A stretch of 64,000 nucleotides of DNA. It comes from Planctomycetaceae bacterium. GTDB taxonomy: Bacteria; Planctomycetota; Planctomycetia; Pirellulales; Pirellulaceae. The stretch covers positions 1-64,000 of the forward strand of contig SYJV01000148.1 of NCBI GenBank assembly GCA_005798335.1, read 5' to 3'. Positions 51,799-62,148 of the stretch are shown here, piece by piece. Numbering within the stretch: the first letter of the stretch is position 1; each line of letters begins with the position of its first letter. Below the pieces are notes generated by a model. The model ran no database searches. It worked only from the letters and a program-made list of their open reading frames with translations, and was not told the DNA's origin. The position numbers and the translations under genes were made by a program.

Positions 51799-52011
51799 GT
51801 CTTAGCAGCAGTGTGTATGGGAGCTTACGCAACGTACCGCTGCCGGACAACTTATTGAGGTGGGAGAGTTCGAAATGGCAAAGCAGCGATTTCTAGTATA
51901 ACAAGTCACTTGTCCGGAAGCAGCAGCAACTTGACATCGCATCAGCCCACTCTGCAGTGCTCGTAATCGTTCGTACCCTAGAGTGCGCATTGTTTTTACG
52001 CGACTTTGCAC
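51799..52011. other. Intergenic region
   Basis: Between the PSCyt1 gene and the FAD oxidoreductase gene. The minus-strand ORF here (Cys-rich, ending RCVSSHTHCC) has no convincing RBS or family; I treat it as non-coding. It may carry the PSCyt1 promoter. Confidence 0.4.
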
Positions 52012-53775
52012 TCAGCCGTTTAGAATTTTGGCGCTCCATTGAAGTTCGACGCCCTGCCGCTGTAATCGCTGCTGAAAATCCTGGAGAGCCTGCGCACGAT
52101 TGCGAATTCCACGCGGCGATTCACGTCGCTCAATAGCAAATGCAGCCAGCGCTCCGGCCGCTTCGCCAATGCTCCATTCCACAGGATGCAAGCGATAACA
52201 GCCGTTGCTGATATGAGTCGTACCGATGTTCTTATTGGCGGCCAACAAGTTATCGACGCGGCGCGGAATCAGCGCACCCAGCGGAATCTGGAACGGAAGG
52301 CTCTCAAAGTCGATATAGTTGTCGCCACCGCTGCTGGGATGTAGGTCCAAATGATAATAGCCGATGCCAACTGAATCCGAAAACGGCGCCGCAACTGGGG
52401 TGGTCCCTTGCGTCTTTGCGATCTTGCTGCGAATCTCTTTCGAAAGATGCTGTTCCAGGATCGTGAATTCCGCGCGAATTCTGCGCGACTCGCGGATGTA
52501 CGGGAACTTGGCCAATCCGTCCTCAGTTCCCACCATATCGCGCCGCAATCGCAAGCCAGACCAACCTGTGCCACCGTCGGGACGAGGCGCTTCGGTTTGC
52601 AACCAATACAGTAAAGACAAACTCAGTTGCCGGCCACCTTCCATGTGCTTGGCGACCTCAGCCGCAGCCTGGTCGGCGCCGCTCGCGTCGTGTGCTTGGT
52701 CGGCAATGATGTTACCGAGCATGTAATCGTTCTGCGGCCAGTTGACTATCGTTGCACCACTGCCGAAACCTCCAGGGGTATAGTTCGATGGGTCTTGAAT
52801 TCGGCGGTACAACCACAAATTTAGATTCGCCGTTCGTGGTGGAGGCTGGCTGCCAATCGGCGGTACAAAGGCCAGTTGTCTCGGTTCGAGCGTGCGTGGA
52901 TTTGAGTATTCGAGGCTGAGTAATTTGCCACTCCAAGGCGGCGTCAGCGCCGGAATGTGATCGCGCCAAAAATTGTATTGCGAGGGTCTAGCGATTGTGT
53001 GGTCTTCGCCATGCACGTGGTCCATGGCAAAGCACCAAGCGAAAGATTGAATATTGCGCGGATTCGCCTCCATCGGTGCGTGCGGCTCGTCCGTTTCGCC
53101 GCGTGCCTCGGCGCCGATGACATATTCCACCTTGGCCAACGGCAACAAGTCTCCTTGTTCGCTGGCATCGATAAACAACTTCGCCGCAAGAGTCACCAAG
53201 CCGCCAGCAGTTTGTACTTGAATCGATTCGATGCGATCGCCGTCGACAAGCGCCGAGTGCGGTTGACAGTTGAGCAACAAGGTTAACTTGCCGGTGCTCA
53301 AGTGTGCGGCCAGCATTTCGCCCAAAACTGCTAATGCGACTCGCGGTTCATGGCACAGTCGCGAAACGCTACCATTGCCGGGATTCAATGTGGGATTGTT
53401 GCGAGCGGCTTCCGACAGTGGATAGTTGCGCCGATAAAAATCGCGCACCATGTTTCGAAATTGACGGTAGGCCGCTGGAGCCCCAGTTGACTCAACCCAT
53501 GCGTGTTCGTCGGGCGGAACCGCTTGTTGCGTGAGTTGCCCGCCAATCCAGTCAGTCGGTTCGGTCAAGATTACAGTGCAACCGTTTCGCAGTGCCGATA
53601 ATGCGGCCGCGCAGCCGCCAAGTCCGGCACCGACGATAACGACATCCGCGCGACATTCCGCGCGTCCGATCTTGTCGCTCGCTCGCACAATTTCCAATGA
53701 GTGACACCAAACGGCAGTCGACCCGAGGCCGGTTACTTCCAAGAATCTACGTCGCTTCAATTTCGTCGATTCCAT
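52012..53775 (-). CDS. FAD-dependent oxidoreductase, Tat-exported
   Basis: 587 aa from the ATG at 53775 (MESTKLKRRRFLEVTGLGST), which carries the Tat motif KRRRFLEV; the track start at 53859 would lie in the PEP-CTERM gene region. ADVVIVGAGLGGCAAALSAL is the FAD-binding GxGxxG. VTLAAKLFIDASEQGDLLPL, DNLLAANKNIGTTHIS and RLHPVEWSIGEAAGALAA mark the FAD_oxidored (PF12831-like) family. Such planctomycete proteins are often annotated only as FAD-dependent oxidoreductases; a link to sugar or xanthan-lyase-type degradation is suggested in some. Predicted periplasmic. Confidence 0.9.
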   Translation of the reverse strand: MESTKLKRRRFLEVTGLGSTAVWCHSLEIVRASDKIGRAECRADVVIVGAGLGGCAAALSALRNGCTVILTEPTDWIGGQLTQQAVPPDEHAWVESTGAPAAYRQFRNMVRDFYRRNYPLSEAARNNPTLNPGNGSVSRLCHEPRVALAVLGEMLAAHLSTGKLTLLLNCQPHSALVDGDRIESIQVQTAGGLVTLAAKLFIDASEQGDLLPLAKVEYVIGAEARGETDEPHAPMEANPRNIQSFAWCFAMDHVHGEDHTIARPSQYNFWRDHIPALTPPWSGKLLSLEYSNPRTLEPRQLAFVPPIGSQPPPRTANLNLWLYRRIQDPSNYTPGGFGSGATIVNWPQNDYMLGNIIADQAHDASGADQAAAEVAKHMEGGRQLSLSLLYWLQTEAPRPDGGTGWSGLRLRRDMVGTEDGLAKFPYIRESRRIRAEFTILEQHLSKEIRSKIAKTQGTTPVAAPFSDSVGIGYYHLDLHPSSGGDNYIDFESLPFQIPLGALIPRRVDNLLAANKNIGTTHISNGCYRLHPVEWSIGEAAGALAAFAIERRESPRGIRNRAQALQDFQQRLQRQGVELQWSAKILNG

Positions 53776-53807
53776 TAAATCGATTTTCACAAAACACAAT
53801 AGTATCG

Positions 53808-54443
53808 TCAGGCTGTTACGGACTTGCTGGCCGGCGACTTTCGAAACAAGCGGCGACAACCCAATGCTGACATCGATACTACCAGCAGCAAGGACGATGG
53901 TTCCGGAACGCTTTGCAGTGTAAAGGAAAAATCCGTCGTAGGACTATTGGGGTTGAAGAACTCGTTGCCAATTTCCGTTGCCAGCAGTCCGCCGCGCTGC
54001 GCATTCTGGAAGTCCACGCCAATTGTATAAGAACTCGCCGAGCCTAGAACCAAATTCAACGAAAATAGAACTGCATTGCCTCCATTGCCAATATCCGCGA
54101 ATGGTCCACCGATTGTGAGGTTTGAAACCGCAACTGTGTTGGTCGCGGTGTTGTAATTAAACAAGCCACCAGCGCCACTGACGTTGAGAACTTGAGAGGC
54201 GCCGGTCGCAGTCACTCCGGCAGGCATGACTCCGAGACTGGCGTTGGCCGGTGAGCCAAAGCGAATCGTGTAACCGGACAACGAACTAGCGCCAACTCCG
54301 TTGTGAGTAATTAGAAAATCGACAATGTGATTGCCGGCCCCATTGAATTGCAAATCCGCCGGGTCGGCGGTTATCAGGAACGCTGCGCTGGCTTGAGTTC
54401 CGATGATCCAGACAAGTGTTAGTGCCCAAACAAGAATTTTCAT
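53808..54443 (-). CDS. PEP-CTERM secreted protein
   Basis: 211 aa from the ATG at 54443 (MKILVWALTLVWIIGTQASA), a clean signal peptide. The body is beta-rich, low-charge and Gly/Asn/Ser rich (SGYTIRFGSPANASLGVMPA), fitting an exported adhesive or matrix protein. The C-terminus VPEPSSLLLVVSMSALGCRR is a PEP-CTERM sorting signal: PEP motif, membrane helix, basic end. It is processed in bacteria with exosortase; no exosortase gene is in the window. Some cohesin-like resemblance of the body is possible but not shown. Confidence 0.88.
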   Translation of the reverse strand: MKILVWALTLVWIIGTQASAAFLITADPADLQFNGAGNHIVDFLITHNGVGASSLSGYTIRFGSPANASLGVMPAGVTATGASQVLNVSGAGGLFNYNTATNTVAVSNLTIGGPFADIGNGGNAVLFSLNLVLGSASSYTIGVDFQNAQRGGLLATEIGNEFFNPNSPTTDFSFTLQSVPEPSSLLLVVSMSALGCRRLFRKSPASKSVTA

Positions 54444-54587
54444 GTTGCTCTCGGTTATCTTCAATTGCTTATCCGGTTTCTAATGCCGATAGAATTCGAC
54501 GCTACCGACTTTTCCAGTAATCCAGATAATTCAAGTTGGAACTATCGTCACTTGCAACTGAAAAGAGGTTGAAATAAGAATTCTTGA

Positions 54588-57500
54588 TCATTCGTCCAGC
54601 AACCATAGATCGTCGTCGCGTGGAAGCAGATCTTCCGCGACCGCAAATATTCGCTGGTCTTCTTCATCGTCCCATTTCCCGAAGACGGAGTCCACTGATA
54701 CTACTGGCGGCGCCAAGGCAGACAGCAGACCACTGCCACCACCACTGCCGAAGCTTAACAAGCCCGGCATACTCGATGGCAAGGATTGATTGAAGTTCGT
54801 GGCAAACAGTGGCAAATCACCACCATTAACCGACGCATCAGAATTCCAGTCTGCGTTGGGGTTGTAGCCCGCAAAACCCACGCTGGTATTGAATGCCGCT
54901 GCGAAGGCTGGCAAATCACCGCCATTGACACTGCCGTCGCGATTGGCATCGCCTACCAGAATTCCGAATACGACGTTGACAGGTCCGCCTGCTGATCCGT
55001 TCGAATCGCCATCGAGCGCGTTGAGCGCTGTATCGGTGACAGTATCTGCGACCCCAATCCTAAATCGATCGCGGGTGATCGGGCTGGAAAGTTGGATCTC
55101 GCCGCGCGTGCGCAGGCCGTTGAAGACCACCGACGTAATTAAGTTCGCGTAGCTGGCCAAGTTCACGCCCAGCAACTGGATTCTCGAAGCGTTAAAGCCA
55201 ACTACCGCTTCGCTGAACAGCACATAAATTCGGTCGATGCCGTTGCTCGGTATGACCAAACCAGAATTCAACGAATACCCCAATCCATTACCCGAGCCAA
55301 CGCCACCGCCATCAATCGAGTCGATGAACAAGTTACTCCAGGCAGATCCCGACACGATGACGTCAACGGCTCTTGGTGACGCGTTATCGACCACATACGC
55401 TTCGTCTATCGATGGCTCACTGTTGGCCAGCGCGTTGCCAAACAAATCGAAAATTGTCGGCGCATTCAAATTCAATCCTACGGTACCATTCAATCCGGCC
55501 AGGTCACCGCCCGAAACAACAACGTCATAGGTGCTGGCGTCGATGGGAGTGACGCTGATTGAGCCAGTCGTTCCTACGGCAGAAAAATCGGCCGCCGATA
55601 CTCCAGTAACTGGTTCGCTGAAGGTAGCTAAGAATATAAGCTGGTCAGCGTTTGTCGGAGATGTGAGCGGCGTTTTTTGGCGGAATGAAATGGCGCTCGG
55701 GGGCAAAATGTCGGCAGACCGTCGCAAGAGGTAATCACCCACTCCTGACTCGGCGGAAACTTCGATCGTATATACGCCACTGGTCGTGACTGCGAACTGC
55801 AACAGGGAATCTCGACCGCCATCGGAATCCAAGTCGGAGGCCACTATGGTGGTCCCATTAGGATGAATCAAACGCAATTGAGGATCGAGCGTATTGATCG
55901 GTGTCGTTAACACGTGCGGAAACAACGCTTTCGCGGAAAAGCTTATATTTGCTCCGGCGTTCAACGAAATTCGATAGCGATCGACTCCGGATACGGTCGC
56001 GCCAAAGGTGACGTTATCGACCAATTCACCTTGCGTCGATACTAACGTCATGCGGGCGATTGCTGTATCGCTAGTAACTCCCCAAAAACTTCCGGTCAAT
56101 GTTGCATCCACAAACGATGTGCCCAAAACGGATCCATTCTGGCCAAAGATCGAAATCGCTACCCGACTTGCCGTATTGATAAACACATCCATGCCGACCG
56201 CAAACACGCTGTTGTTGGGGAATCGCAACTCGGTGGATTCAGCAAATGAGCTCGGCCCTGTGACAATCGATGAATTGCCGATCACGTTGCGGCCCAGGAG
56301 AACTAAGCCATTGTTACTCGGTCCAGGATTATCGAGAATCTCCAAGCCGGGCAAGATCTCACCGGGAGTGAAACAGGCGTCATTGGACGCGCTATTCATG
56401 GGAGCGTTACAAACGACCACCGCTCCTTGCCCGGCGCTGCCATCTTCGAAATCCTCTACAGGCAGTCCCGGCGCAGCGTTATTGAATGTCGTGCGCGTGC
56501 CGAAAAAATTCAAACCTGTGCCTGTAGAACCTTGGGCTGCCGATCCAATCGCCCCAAAATTGCCGTCCAATGAACGCAGTGGATCAGTGGCCAGATTTAA
56601 ATTCGGCTCGGTGTCAAATGCTAGCGAACCTGTGACGACGACGGCATAATCACCGACTGTGTCGGAACTGATCACGCGGATGGTATAGACTCCGGCGACA
56701 GGCACTACGTAGCCGAGGATTCCTCGTGCATAGTTGGTGACACTGACGCCCGGTCGGACGGGATCTGTCACAGCAGTCGCCACCAAGCTGCCATCAGGGC
56801 CCATCAAAACGAGACTCACGGGCGAGAAATTCTGGCCGTTCATTCCAGCCAAAACAACATCGATGGGCTTACCAACTTGGCCAGATAAATTCAGCGTATA
56901 TTCATCGATGTCGGGAGTTGGAACGTTGTCACGCAATTCTAAAATGTCACCGTTGGCGATCGATGGAGAGTTGAAGCTGAACTGAACAGCAGAGGTGGAG
57001 TTGCGCTGATATCCAATGGTGGCTTCGGCGCCGAAGTTGTAGGCAGGGTCCCCGAAGTCGACGTCGGCATAGACAAAGCGTGCATATACTGGCCCGGATG
57101 CGAACAACTGGAGCTGGAATGTAGCGGCTCCAATTCCTGACCAACGAGGTCGATTGTGCCACTGCACGATCAGAGCATTTATTCCATCAATCTGGCGCTG
57201 CTGCCAATACACATTACCATTACCAGTTCCTCCATCGAGATCGTCCCAAAAGGGAACCAGAAAAGTCCCGTTCGGCAGCGAAGTAGGGAGCGAGTCATTG
57301 AACGGAGAAAGACTGCCTGTGGTACCGGAAATGATTCCACCATTGTTGCTGACGATTACTGAGCCTGCCGGAAAGAACGCATTTCCGACGGTTGTAGTGA
57401 TCAAAGCTTGACCATCGTCGGTCAACCCGAGTGGCGTCCCTGTAGTCGAAATATCGATAAAAGAACCAGGACTATTGGATCGCGCGAAGATCACCCTAGG

Positions 57501-60500
57501 GAGAACGGGATTTGCCGTACCCACGACACCAAATCTAGGTGTGCCGACCGTTGTGGGAGTAACACCCACATCAATCAAACTGCTGTCGATTGCCAGTTCG
57601 CTACCATCGGCGGAGTCGGTGATTTCTCGAATGTAATTACGGGCGATTTCCAGGTTGTATCCTGTGAATATATTGGACGTAACAATGATAATTTGCTCGC
57701 CGCTGCTGCCAGCAAACGTCGGAGGCAGCACCGCCACTCGACCAGCGGCTGGCGCGACGACCGAGGCAGAACCTGCAAATTGAATCGTCAGCGTAGCCGC
57801 AGGATTGGTTGGCGTAACCACCGCACTTATTCTTTGACCGCTCTCGACAAAGTAGTAGAAACCGTGTTGGCTGGTCGCCGACGACAAGATGCCAGAATTG
57901 TTGCGACTGACATGGAACAGTCCACCTTGCGGAGCCTGGCGTTCGAAGTTGTTGGCTGGCGCGCCCACCTGCGCGGTGTCCGAGTTCATTACGTTCAATC
58001 CGCCAGCTCCGTCGTTAGCGTCGATGTACGAGACATCAATGCGACCACCGATGGATGCTTGCAACCTGTTGTCCGCCGACGGAGTGCCGGTGGCGATCAA
58101 GATACTTCCGCGATAGACTCCCGGTTGGGTCACCACGCGCGAGAGTGTTACTGGTTCCGTGTCGCCGATGCTGGTGGTCACATTGACGCTGATGATCGAA
58201 TTGATGGTTAAATCGAGATCGCGCACGAACACGTTTACGATGTCGCCGATTTGGTATTGTGCGAGGTCAAATTCCACGCTGCCATCTTGTACAGCGGGCA
58301 AATCAAAGGCCTCGACCACATTGGTCGAGAAGTGACTGCCGCCATCGCGAGCGCTAAAACCCATGCCACGGCCGGCAAAGGCGGCCCAGATCAACTGAAT
58401 ATTAGCGCCTCCATTCATCGCCAGATCGGCTGCGAGTATGCCGTCGCGCGCTTGCAGCATCGTGGGACTGGCGGGCGTCAGTTTCATTGCTTCGGTCACT
58501 AACTTGAGCGCCAAATTATTGCCAGCGGTACCGGTGTAGAGATTTGTGCTGAATCCGTAACGGTTCACAAAGCTCCAGTACATATCCCATAATACTGAAG
58601 TCCACACTTCGCCAACGTTGTGCACTTCGCTGCAACCTGCGGGGCATGGCACATCTGATTGACTGTCACTGATGTCATCATACGTCAAAGGATTGACCGT
58701 CTTATTCGTACTGTATGGGAATCGACGAATCCCAGCGCCTGTGGCTGGTTGGCCCAAAACATAAGTCCCTACGGGATACGATCCGGTTGCGGTATCGGTC
58801 GGCTTGGCCAAAAAAACTAACGCATACCAATCGCTCCAGCCCTCGCCCATTCCCCCGCTCTGAATACCCTCGAGCGCGAAGACGTTGGCTGGACCGCCCA
58901 CCAATCGATTCGAGATGCCATGACCATATTCATGGACGATAATACCCGCGTCATTGTCGCTGTCGCGGCGCGGATTCGTCCGACTGAATTCGAACATTTG
59001 CATGCGCGGTGATACCCCATCGCGCGGTGTGCTGAAATTGGCGTTGTTCACCGCGCCAACTGCAGCCGCATCCTGCGCGTCCGCTTGTACTGGGTCCGCG
59101 CCCAATCCACCAGCACCGTAATTGTTAAACTGAAAATTGCCAGCCGCCGCGCCGAATCCGTTCAGTGCCATAACGTCATGCACGATATTGTTCCAATAGA
59201 ACAAATTGACGGTGGCTTGATCTACATTGTCCTGCGGTGGCAGCGTGTCATCGAACGGAAAATCATAGTCGTTGGTCAGGCTGGCAGGACGTGCGCCGCC
59301 AGTATTATTACCATCGCGATCTTCTTGAGCATTGACATTGTTTCCGCGAGTATCGAAAAATTCGGCTCCCTCAGCTCCGTCGGTGTCGTGCCAGCCAAAT
59401 GGCGAAGCGTTTGCAACGGCTGGATTGAGAATCAACTCGTGACTGGCCGGCAATCCCACACCGTCCACAGGGCTTTCTAAGGGGATCGGAAAGACTCGGT
59501 AACTGTCGTAATCCGTCCAGTTAAATCGCCCCAATATTTCGCCAGTGAATGCGTCGACATTGATTTCAAACCAGTCGGCATCGTTTCGCAAATTGATGAC
59601 CGCGTTCCAGGCCAATCTTGCTTCGCCGCGCTGCATCGGCACGATTGTCATTTTGACCGGAATGGGGTCGCGCGAAATTCCACCGTCAGACAGCAAAACA
59701 GACCGATCCGCATCGTGGTCCTGGCGTTTCGAATCGAGCGATTGCGTAATTGTTACGCCCAGATTTCTCGCGGCAGCTTCGACAGCTTGTGTTGGGGAAA
59801 TCTTGGGCTCAAGCGAATTCAGTGAACTGGCGACACTCGGTACAAAGCTGTTACCCACAGTTAGAATTTGACCATCTGCCATGACACTGACGTTGGCTAC
59901 CGCGCCGAAGACATCGAGACCACGATAAGTTTGCTGAAGGTATACGTGGCTTAGTTGCGAAATCGAACTGGTGCTCTGAGCACTGACAGCAATGTCACTG
60001 ATATCTGTGGGTTCGAGTCCAAGAACCGCTCGATGTTCGCGCATGAATTGCTTGGCGATATCGGCTGGTGAATCGGTTGACTTGCCGGACAGAAATCCAG
60101 AGCTATTGGATAGAGTCGCAGGAGTTCCTAGGAACGTATCGATGCTGAATTGATATCCAGGCAGGTGCTGTTCAATCGCGAGCATCGCCGCGATTTGGCT
60201 CTCGCTCAAGCCAACTTCGGCTGGTTGTGCGCTACCAGCTTCGGCATTGCGTCGTACAACGAAGCTGCCGTTGGCTCCAACGATTGCGCCAGGCGGGATT
60301 GTTCCGCGGGCATAGTGTGCGTGTTCATCGGGTACTTCAGGCGGCACGGAGAACTGCGACCAACCGAAATCTGCGCCGGCGGTCAGCAGCATTCGCGGCT
60401 CCAGGAACTCCAGGTGAAACCGAATTGGTCGGTAGAGTTTGGATAATAACCGGGTGGCCCTCGATGGAAATCGGAGCCCACGATTGTCGAGCAGCGATTT

Positions 60501-60545
60501 GGGAGAAGTCAGAACTCGACGCACCGCAGACTTGAAGGCTGACAC
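54588..60545 (-). CDS. Giant secreted M36 (fungalysin-like) metallopeptidase with dockerin
   Basis: 1985 aa, GTG start with AAGGA upstream. The N-terminus carries FLEPRMLLTAGADFGW, the planctomycete giant-protein export motif. Residues ~100-330 look like an FTP (fungalysin/thermolysin propeptide) region (DIAKQFMREHRAVLG, LSHVYLQQTYRGLDVFGAV). The M36 catalytic core has HEYGHGISNRLVGG (HExxH, ~residue 538) and GGMGEGWSDWYALV with the third zinc ligand Glu (~565). Later come PPC-like and Ig-like beta modules. Near residues 1863-1920 two dockerin repeats appear (GDANRDGSVNGGDLP and ADWNSDASVNGGDLP). The last ~60 residues are acidic. It probably digests extracellular protein. Confidence 0.92.
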   Translation of the reverse strand: MSAFKSAVRRVLTSPKSLLDNRGLRFPSRATRLLSKLYRPIRFHLEFLEPRMLLTAGADFGWSQFSVPPEVPDEHAHYARGTIPPGAIVGANGSFVVRRNAEAGSAQPAEVGLSESQIAAMLAIEQHLPGYQFSIDTFLGTPATLSNSSGFLSGKSTDSPADIAKQFMREHRAVLGLEPTDISDIAVSAQSTSSISQLSHVYLQQTYRGLDVFGAVANVSVMADGQILTVGNSFVPSVASSLNSLEPKISPTQAVEAAARNLGVTITQSLDSKRQDHDADRSVLLSDGGISRDPIPVKMTIVPMQRGEARLAWNAVINLRNDADWFEINVDAFTGEILGRFNWTDYDSYRVFPIPLESPVDGVGLPASHELILNPAVANASPFGWHDTDGAEGAEFFDTRGNNVNAQEDRDGNNTGGARPASLTNDYDFPFDDTLPPQDNVDQATVNLFYWNNIVHDVMALNGFGAAAGNFQFNNYGAGGLGADPVQADAQDAAAVGAVNNANFSTPRDGVSPRMQMFEFSRTNPRRDSDNDAGIIVHEYGHGISNRLVGGPANVFALEGIQSGGMGEGWSDWYALVFLAKPTDTATGSYPVGTYVLGQPATGAGIRRFPYSTNKTVNPLTYDDISDSQSDVPCPAGCSEVHNVGEVWTSVLWDMYWSFVNRYGFSTNLYTGTAGNNLALKLVTEAMKLTPASPTMLQARDGILAADLAMNGGANIQLIWAAFAGRGMGFSARDGGSHFSTNVVEAFDLPAVQDGSVEFDLAQYQIGDIVNVFVRDLDLTINSIISVNVTTSIGDTEPVTLSRVVTQPGVYRGSILIATGTPSADNRLQASIGGRIDVSYIDANDGAGGLNVMNSDTAQVGAPANNFERQAPQGGLFHVSRNNSGILSSATSQHGFYYFVESGQRISAVVTPTNPAATLTIQFAGSASVVAPAAGRVAVLPPTFAGSSGEQIIIVTSNIFTGYNLEIARNYIREITDSADGSELAIDSSLIDVGVTPTTVGTPRFGVVGTANPVLPRVIFARSNSPGSFIDISTTGTPLGLTDDGQALITTTVGNAFFPAGSVIVSNNGGIISGTTGSLSPFNDSLPTSLPNGTFLVPFWDDLDGGTGNGNVYWQQRQIDGINALIVQWHNRPRWSGIGAATFQLQLFASGPVYARFVYADVDFGDPAYNFGAEATIGYQRNSTSAVQFSFNSPSIANGDILELRDNVPTPDIDEYTLNLSGQVGKPIDVVLAGMNGQNFSPVSLVLMGPDGSLVATAVTDPVRPGVSVTNYARGILGYVVPVAGVYTIRVISSDTVGDYAVVVTGSLAFDTEPNLNLATDPLRSLDGNFGAIGSAAQGSTGTGLNFFGTRTTFNNAAPGLPVEDFEDGSAGQGAVVVCNAPMNSASNDACFTPGEILPGLEILDNPGPSNNGLVLLGRNVIGNSSIVTGPSSFAESTELRFPNNSVFAVGMDVFINTASRVAISIFGQNGSVLGTSFVDATLTGSFWGVTSDTAIARMTLVSTQGELVDNVTFGATVSGVDRYRISLNAGANISFSAKALFPHVLTTPINTLDPQLRLIHPNGTTIVASDLDSDGGRDSLLQFAVTTSGVYTIEVSAESGVGDYLLRRSADILPPSAISFRQKTPLTSPTNADQLIFLATFSEPVTGVSAADFSAVGTTGSISVTPIDASTYDVVVSGGDLAGLNGTVGLNLNAPTIFDLFGNALANSEPSIDEAYVVDNASPRAVDVIVSGSAWSNLFIDSIDGGGVGSGNGLGYSLNSGLVIPSNGIDRIYVLFSEAVVGFNASRIQLLGVNLASYANLITSVVFNGLRTRGEIQLSSPITRDRFRIGVADTVTDTALNALDGDSNGSAGGPVNVVFGILVGDANRDGSVNGGDLPAFAAAFNTSVGFAGYNPNADWNSDASVNGGDLPLFATNFNQSLPSSMPGLLSFGSGGGSGLLSALAPPVVSVDSVFGKWDDEEDQRIFAVAEDLLPRDDDLWLLDE

Positions 60546-60669
60546 GGAGTTTAGTTCCTTGTGGGATCAGCTAACCGAACCGTGTCGCGCAATTTCTACG
60601 ACGGTTGACGAGATGTCCCGAAACGAGCCTAAGTTCACGAAAACCAGATTATCACCCAAAGAGCGGATT

Positions 60670-62061
60670 TTAGTCAACGGATTTGCATTGAAATCGCGTT
60701 GTTATTGCGCGAACAAGGTATTCGAGAATTTGGCTGAATACGCCGGACCAGTCACCTTGTTTGTGCTGCCTGAACAAACGCACCGTGGGGTACCAAGGGC
60801 TATCGCTGCGGTCCAGTAACCAGCGCCAGTCTGGCATAAGACTCAGCGCAACCCACGTCGGAACCCCCAGCGATCCGGCCAGATGAGCTATCGAGGTATC
60901 GCTGGTGATGACTAAATCCAGGTGCTGCATAATGGCGGATGTATCCATGAAGGCGCCGCTGGTTTTGTCGATATTCTGGTCCAGTATGGTAACTGGGCGT
61001 GGGCCGCGCCAATCGCCAAGTTGTTCTGTCCCATACCCACTCTGCAAACTGATCAATTCTACCTGAGGTACCGATGCCAGATTTTCGAAGTGTTTCAACG
61101 GTACACTGCGAAACATATCTGCTTGATGATCGGGGTTTCCTTGCCAGGCGATCCCCACGCGAAAGACAGAGGATGATTTCGGAAATCGTTCGGCCCAATA
61201 TTGGACTAAATGTTCGGCTGGCAGAACGTAAGGAATTTGATTTGGGATCGAATGCAAGTCAATTTGCAATATATCGGCGACATCTAGCAAAGTGCAGTGC
61301 GTGTCCAGAGGTCGGTCATAGGGCAAACTATTGGGAAACATGGGCCCGAGCGAACTGGCATTTCGCAGCAGTGCCATCAACTGCGGTTGGCAGTAGACGG
61401 TTGTGTTGGCGCCTCGCTCGCGCAGAATTTTCGCGAAGCGCACAAAGTGCAGTGTATCTCCGAGTCCCTGTTCGGCAGTCAGGAGAATCGACTTGCCACG
61501 CAGGTCACTGCCGTCCCAAACCGGCGCGCTCAACTTGGGACGCTGCAAGTCACCAACGCGCCAGCGCCAGCGATATTCGCGCCAACCTTCCTCGAACCTG
61601 CCCTGGAGCAAATAAATCACTCCCAGGTTGCGGTGGAGTTCGGCCTCGGTCGGATTGAGTTGCAGAGCTTGCTCGTAACAACGTAGCCCTCGTTCGAGTT
61701 CGCCGTTCCACACATGGAGCGTACCGCGATTCTTGTACGCGTTCAAATAGTCCGGCTTGAGGTCGATGGCTTTTTGAAAGCACGCGTCTGCTTCTTCGGC
61801 ACGTTGCAAGTAACGCAACGTATTTCCCATATTGTTGAGGGCGACTGGAAACCTCGGCTGAATTCGCAATGCCGTTTGGTAAGCTTCGTGGGCTTGGGAA
61901 TACTTGCGTTGGTCGTGTAGCGCGATACCCAGAAAGCACCAGGCGTTGAAGTTGCCGGGTGCTTTGGCGATTACGTTGCGATAGATCTGTTCGGCGTCAA
62001 CGAATTTCCGCTGTTGCTGAATCGCCCAACCGCGCTGAAGTTCTTGTTCTATGGTTTCCAT
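60670..62061 (-). CDS. TPR-repeat protein with glycosyltransferase-9-like C-terminal domain
   Basis: 463 aa. The first ~165 residues are TPR repeats (AWCFLGIALHDQRKYSQAHE, ALNNMGNTLRYLQRAEEADA, AYKNRGTLHVWNGELERGLR, LHRNLGVIYLLQGRFEEGWR). The rest resembles GT-B glycosyltransferases of the heptosyltransferase group (GKSILLTAEQGLGDTLHFVRF, RVGIAWQGNPDHQADMFRSV, VITSDTSIAHLAGSLGVPTW). SPINDLY/O-GlcNAc-transferase-like proteins share this plan. No signal peptide. It lies behind the rpoD terminator and is transcribed in the same direction. Confidence 0.85.
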   Translation of the reverse strand: METIEQELQRGWAIQQQRKFVDAEQIYRNVIAKAPGNFNAWCFLGIALHDQRKYSQAHEAYQTALRIQPRFPVALNNMGNTLRYLQRAEEADACFQKAIDLKPDYLNAYKNRGTLHVWNGELERGLRCYEQALQLNPTEAELHRNLGVIYLLQGRFEEGWREYRWRWRVGDLQRPKLSAPVWDGSDLRGKSILLTAEQGLGDTLHFVRFAKILRERGANTTVYCQPQLMALLRNASSLGPMFPNSLPYDRPLDTHCTLLDVADILQIDLHSIPNQIPYVLPAEHLVQYWAERFPKSSSVFRVGIAWQGNPDHQADMFRSVPLKHFENLASVPQVELISLQSGYGTEQLGDWRGPRPVTILDQNIDKTSGAFMDTSAIMQHLDLVITSDTSIAHLAGSLGVPTWVALSLMPDWRWLLDRSDSPWYPTVRLFRQHKQGDWSGVFSQILEYLVRAITTRFQCKSVD

Positions 62062-62074
62062 ACGAATTTGGCAT

Positions 62075-62120
62075 AATAAAAAACCTCAGGCCAAAAGCAC
62101 AGACGTTTTGGCCTGAGGTT
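62075..62120 (-). terminator. Rho-independent terminator of rpoD
   Basis: On the minus strand AACCTCAGGCCAAAA pairs with TTTTGGCCTGAGGTT (62106-62120 and 62082-62096), a perfect 15-bp stem with a 9-nt loop, followed by TTTTTTATTA. It lies ~30 nt after the rpoD stop and before the TPR gene. Confidence 0.9.
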
Positions 62121-62148
62121 CACGGAGATTCTCAAAACGGGTAATAGG

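Noticed and set aside
51802-52011. 69-aa Cys-rich ORF before the PSCyt1 gene
   Set aside because: No RBS or family; likely non-coding leader.
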